Assembly (NCBI GenBank): GCA_003260075.1
Contig: QLIY01000076.1
Span: 70,196-134,195, forward strand
From: Phallusia mammillata
Taxonomy: Eukaryota > Chordata > Ascidiacea > Phlebobranchia > Ascidiidae
Length of the DNA: 64,000 nucleotides
Direction: 5' to 3'
The translations under genes were made by a program, and so were the position numbers. Of the stretch, positions 61,841-64,000 are shown piece by piece. Numbering within the stretch: the first letter of the stretch is position 1; each line of letters begins with the position of its first letter. The notes under the pieces were generated by a model. That model had not been told where the DNA came from. It ran no database searches and saw only the letters and a program-made list of their open reading frames with translations.

Positions 61841-63621
61841 ATGGAAAGTCAAGCCCTTTGTAACAATGGAGATTTTCGCTGACGTATGTACGACGTCATA
61901 AAACTGAATCCGGACTCCGTGACGCACGAAGTTCATCGGTGACGTCACAGACAGAGTGACGTGTCGCTCACCGTCTTGACTGAGAATCGTGACGTTGTGG
62001 GGATCCACCTTAAAATGTAAGAAATGTTTGTTTGGAAGGTTGGAAAACAACTTACACTATATTCACGTAATAATGTAACTCTTAAAGTTTATCGAAAACT
62101 CAGCGACTTTTGGGGTGCTCTCTGAGGTTTTCTATCTTTACACTAGCATTTCAAGGATGCACTAGCAAACAAACTTGTTCAGTTTGGCAGGAAAGTCCAG
62201 GGGTTTATCCAACGGGTCTCACGGGGAGGTAAATTTTTCTGATTTCGGTCTACTGGGAGGTACAAAAACAAATTATTACATGTCAGATTACTGATTCCGT
62301 TGAAAAAAAATACTAATTCGTTTTTTCGGGAAAATGAAAAAGTTTAAATTTGATCGATCGAATTGATTTTATAAAGGGGCCAATGCGTCAGAGAAAATCG
62401 CATTAAACCACCGTAAATCCGCAAAACAGATCTGAATGACCGGCGGCCTTTAACACAATGTCCGAGAAAAGCGATAATCGGATTAAGTTTTGCAATGAGT
62501 TTTTTGTGTTGTGAATTACTATTTTTGAAACTTTGAAAAGGCCACAAATTTATAGATTAAAAAGACAATTTTTCGAGAAAACTAAAACTAGATGTTCCGC
62601 CATGAAATTGCAATAATAAGTGTTTGTACCAAAACTTACATTCAATTTTCGTTTATATGCAAAAAATTAAAATCGTTTTTGTTTTGTAATCAAAAAGATT
62701 CAAATTTGATTTATTTCGCAAATTCAAAAACTTTATCAGTTGGGGCCTTAAAACAACTTAGTACGCACCACAAATCGTAGTTTCTTGTCTGGTATCACGA
62801 TGGACAATATAGAAATGTAGGAACGTGGTTTCTTGAAGTCTGGAATTTTTCTCACCACAAGTTGACCATTCACAAGAACATGGTCCACACGGTCGTAGAA
62901 GAGATTGTAGATCTGTTGCGGATTAAAATCGTTTTTACCAAGCAATTCGTCAACTAAAATGAACATAAATTCATAACTGAGATCAGCCCTGAAGCGTTTA
63001 TACAGATCAATTCACCAGGCAAGTTGTGTAAACCAGTAAGATTGTGATTGGTGGAGTAAAACAGAAATTTGACAGTTACGGTAAACTGGTTAACAAAAGA
63101 CAAAACATTGAAATGAAATTAAGCGTAGTACTCTTTTAACTCGTGTAACTATTCCTTGAAAGTATTTCAATGGTCAATGAAGTAATTCAGGATATTTTTA
63201 TGCACTTAGTTACAACTAGAGTCCATATCGTACCTAAAAGTTACGCAATTTCAAAAGTTCATTTTTTGTGTACTGCAGTTAGATTTCTTGTTACAATAAT
63301 CGCTTAGTTACCTCTCCGTCTTTCCCGTCCCAGTTAAAACACAACTTCCTCTTTCCAGCGAGAGGTACAACGAAATGAGGATCGCCGTAGAATCCTCCGG
63401 ACCTCGATGATAAAGAAGAAGACGAAGAAACTCTTATGCGCGTGCCCCTGTGTCTGCTTCTTGCATTCTTTCTTCTCTTCTTGGCCTCCAACCTCAACTT
63501 TTCTGCGAGCGCCTCCTTTTCTTTGCGCTCTTCCTCTTCTTTGCGAAGCTGATTCTCGATCTTTCTTCGGTCTTTGGGTCGGATGACCAGCAGTGACGTC
63601 AGAGGTGTGACAAAATTGTAC
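61841..63621 (-). CDS. ITIH5-like: ITIH5-like heavy chain, middle exons with the DPHF site (partial gene)
   Basis: Three exons: 63312-63621, 62769-62912 and 61841-62008, with GT-AG junctions and matching phases. The first reads YNFVTPLTSLLVIRP, then about 50 residues of charged, coiled-coil-like sequence rich in Lys, Glu and Arg plus a serine run, then GDPHFVVPL and LCFNWDGKDGE. DPHF is the conserved heavy-chain site where, in vertebrates, the Asp-Pro bond is cut and the Asp is esterified to chondroitin sulfate or hyaluronan. The next exons read IYNLFYDRVDHVLVNGQLVV and VDPHNVTILSQDGERHVTL, as in the C-terminal domain. The VIT and vWA domains must lie right of the window. Expected role: a secreted hyaluronan-binding matrix protein. 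The charged insert before DPHF looks lineage-specific. Among human paralogues it is closest in my reading to ITIH5/ITIH6. Confidence 0.88.
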
Positions 63622-64000
63622 CTTGACGAAAATAACAAAACAATTATTGCACGTTTCAAAAAAATATATTTTACTTTCAGGTGTTGCTTGTGAAGCAAAA
63701 AGTTTCGTCTTTGTTTGCACATAACATACGGTGGATATAGGTACAGTATTAGGTTGAAGCAGTGGTTGTCAAACTGTGGTTCCACCAGTGAGCTTTTCAG
63801 GTGGTACGCCAGTAGCTTTCAGCTATGCGCAATTCAAGCCCCATCTAGAACTGCTGTTCAACTGACCCAACTGATCAGCCTTCCCAATCAGAAATTTATC
63901 ACTACCCCAAGTTTGATTTATCCATAAATTATCGATAAGTCATACATGGGCAGTTGTTATAGTCCATGGATAAAATTGGGATAGACACTTGTTTATACCC
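63622..64000. other. Start of the next ITIH-like intron, with a hAT-like end
   Basis: No exon of the heavy chain is recognisable here. GCAGTGGTTGTCAAACTGTG at 63760 resembles the terminal motif of the hAT elements in this window, but the other end is not in view. Confidence 0.4.

Noticed and set aside
1-64000. CRISPR arrays, bacterial operons, tRNA or rRNA genes
   Set aside because: The repeats are duplicates, MITEs or minisatellites; genes have spliceosomal introns; no tRNA box pattern or rRNA sequence was recognised.

Overview
The window looks like nuclear DNA of an invertebrate chordate, most likely a solitary ascidian of the Ciona type. This rests on AT-rich DNA, compact GT-AG introns, a clear WDR35/IFT121 gene, an inter-alpha-trypsin-inhibitor heavy chain (a deuterostome family) and hAT-type MITEs. 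The species assignment is an inference.

Layout: 890-5195 (minus) is the 5' part of WDR35/IFT121, a ciliary IFT-A subunit running off the left edge. 6456-12908 (minus) is a five-exon leucine-rich-repeat single-pass membrane protein. I recognise no gene from 12909 to 22380. From 22381 to beyond 64000 (minus) runs the 3' half of an ITIH5-like heavy chain. Its exons at 63621-61841 join, in matching phase, to exons at 27598-27432 and 22546-22381, leaving one intron of about 34 kb.

Inside that intron, on the opposite (plus) strand, lies the most interesting feature: eight tandem three-exon genes (34865-60281) for an unrecognised family of small secreted, very basic proteins of about 129-138 residues. 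Each has a signal peptide, two fixed intron phases, six core cysteines (C-x7-C-x6-C, about 45-50 residues, C-x2-C-x3-C), a Lys-Arg-Ser site and a Cys-Arg-x-Arg-Cys-Trp-aromatic/Asn end. Most have a CRE (TGACGTCA) 22-30 bases upstream of a TATA box. Copies 2-6 are recent near-identical duplicates; 1, 7 and 8 are older flanking members; a decayed exon lies at 53593-53702.

Assembly caution: about 30 runs of exactly ten C (or G), plus runs of 83 C and 93 G, act as gap fillers and usually separate two diverged copies of the same sequence (unmerged contig or haplotype overlaps). They are C outside and G inside the stretch between single N bases at 43100 and 51858, so that stretch is a reverse-complemented contig. 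These joins break the LRR gene tail, family copies 4 and 6, and possibly one WDR35 exon.
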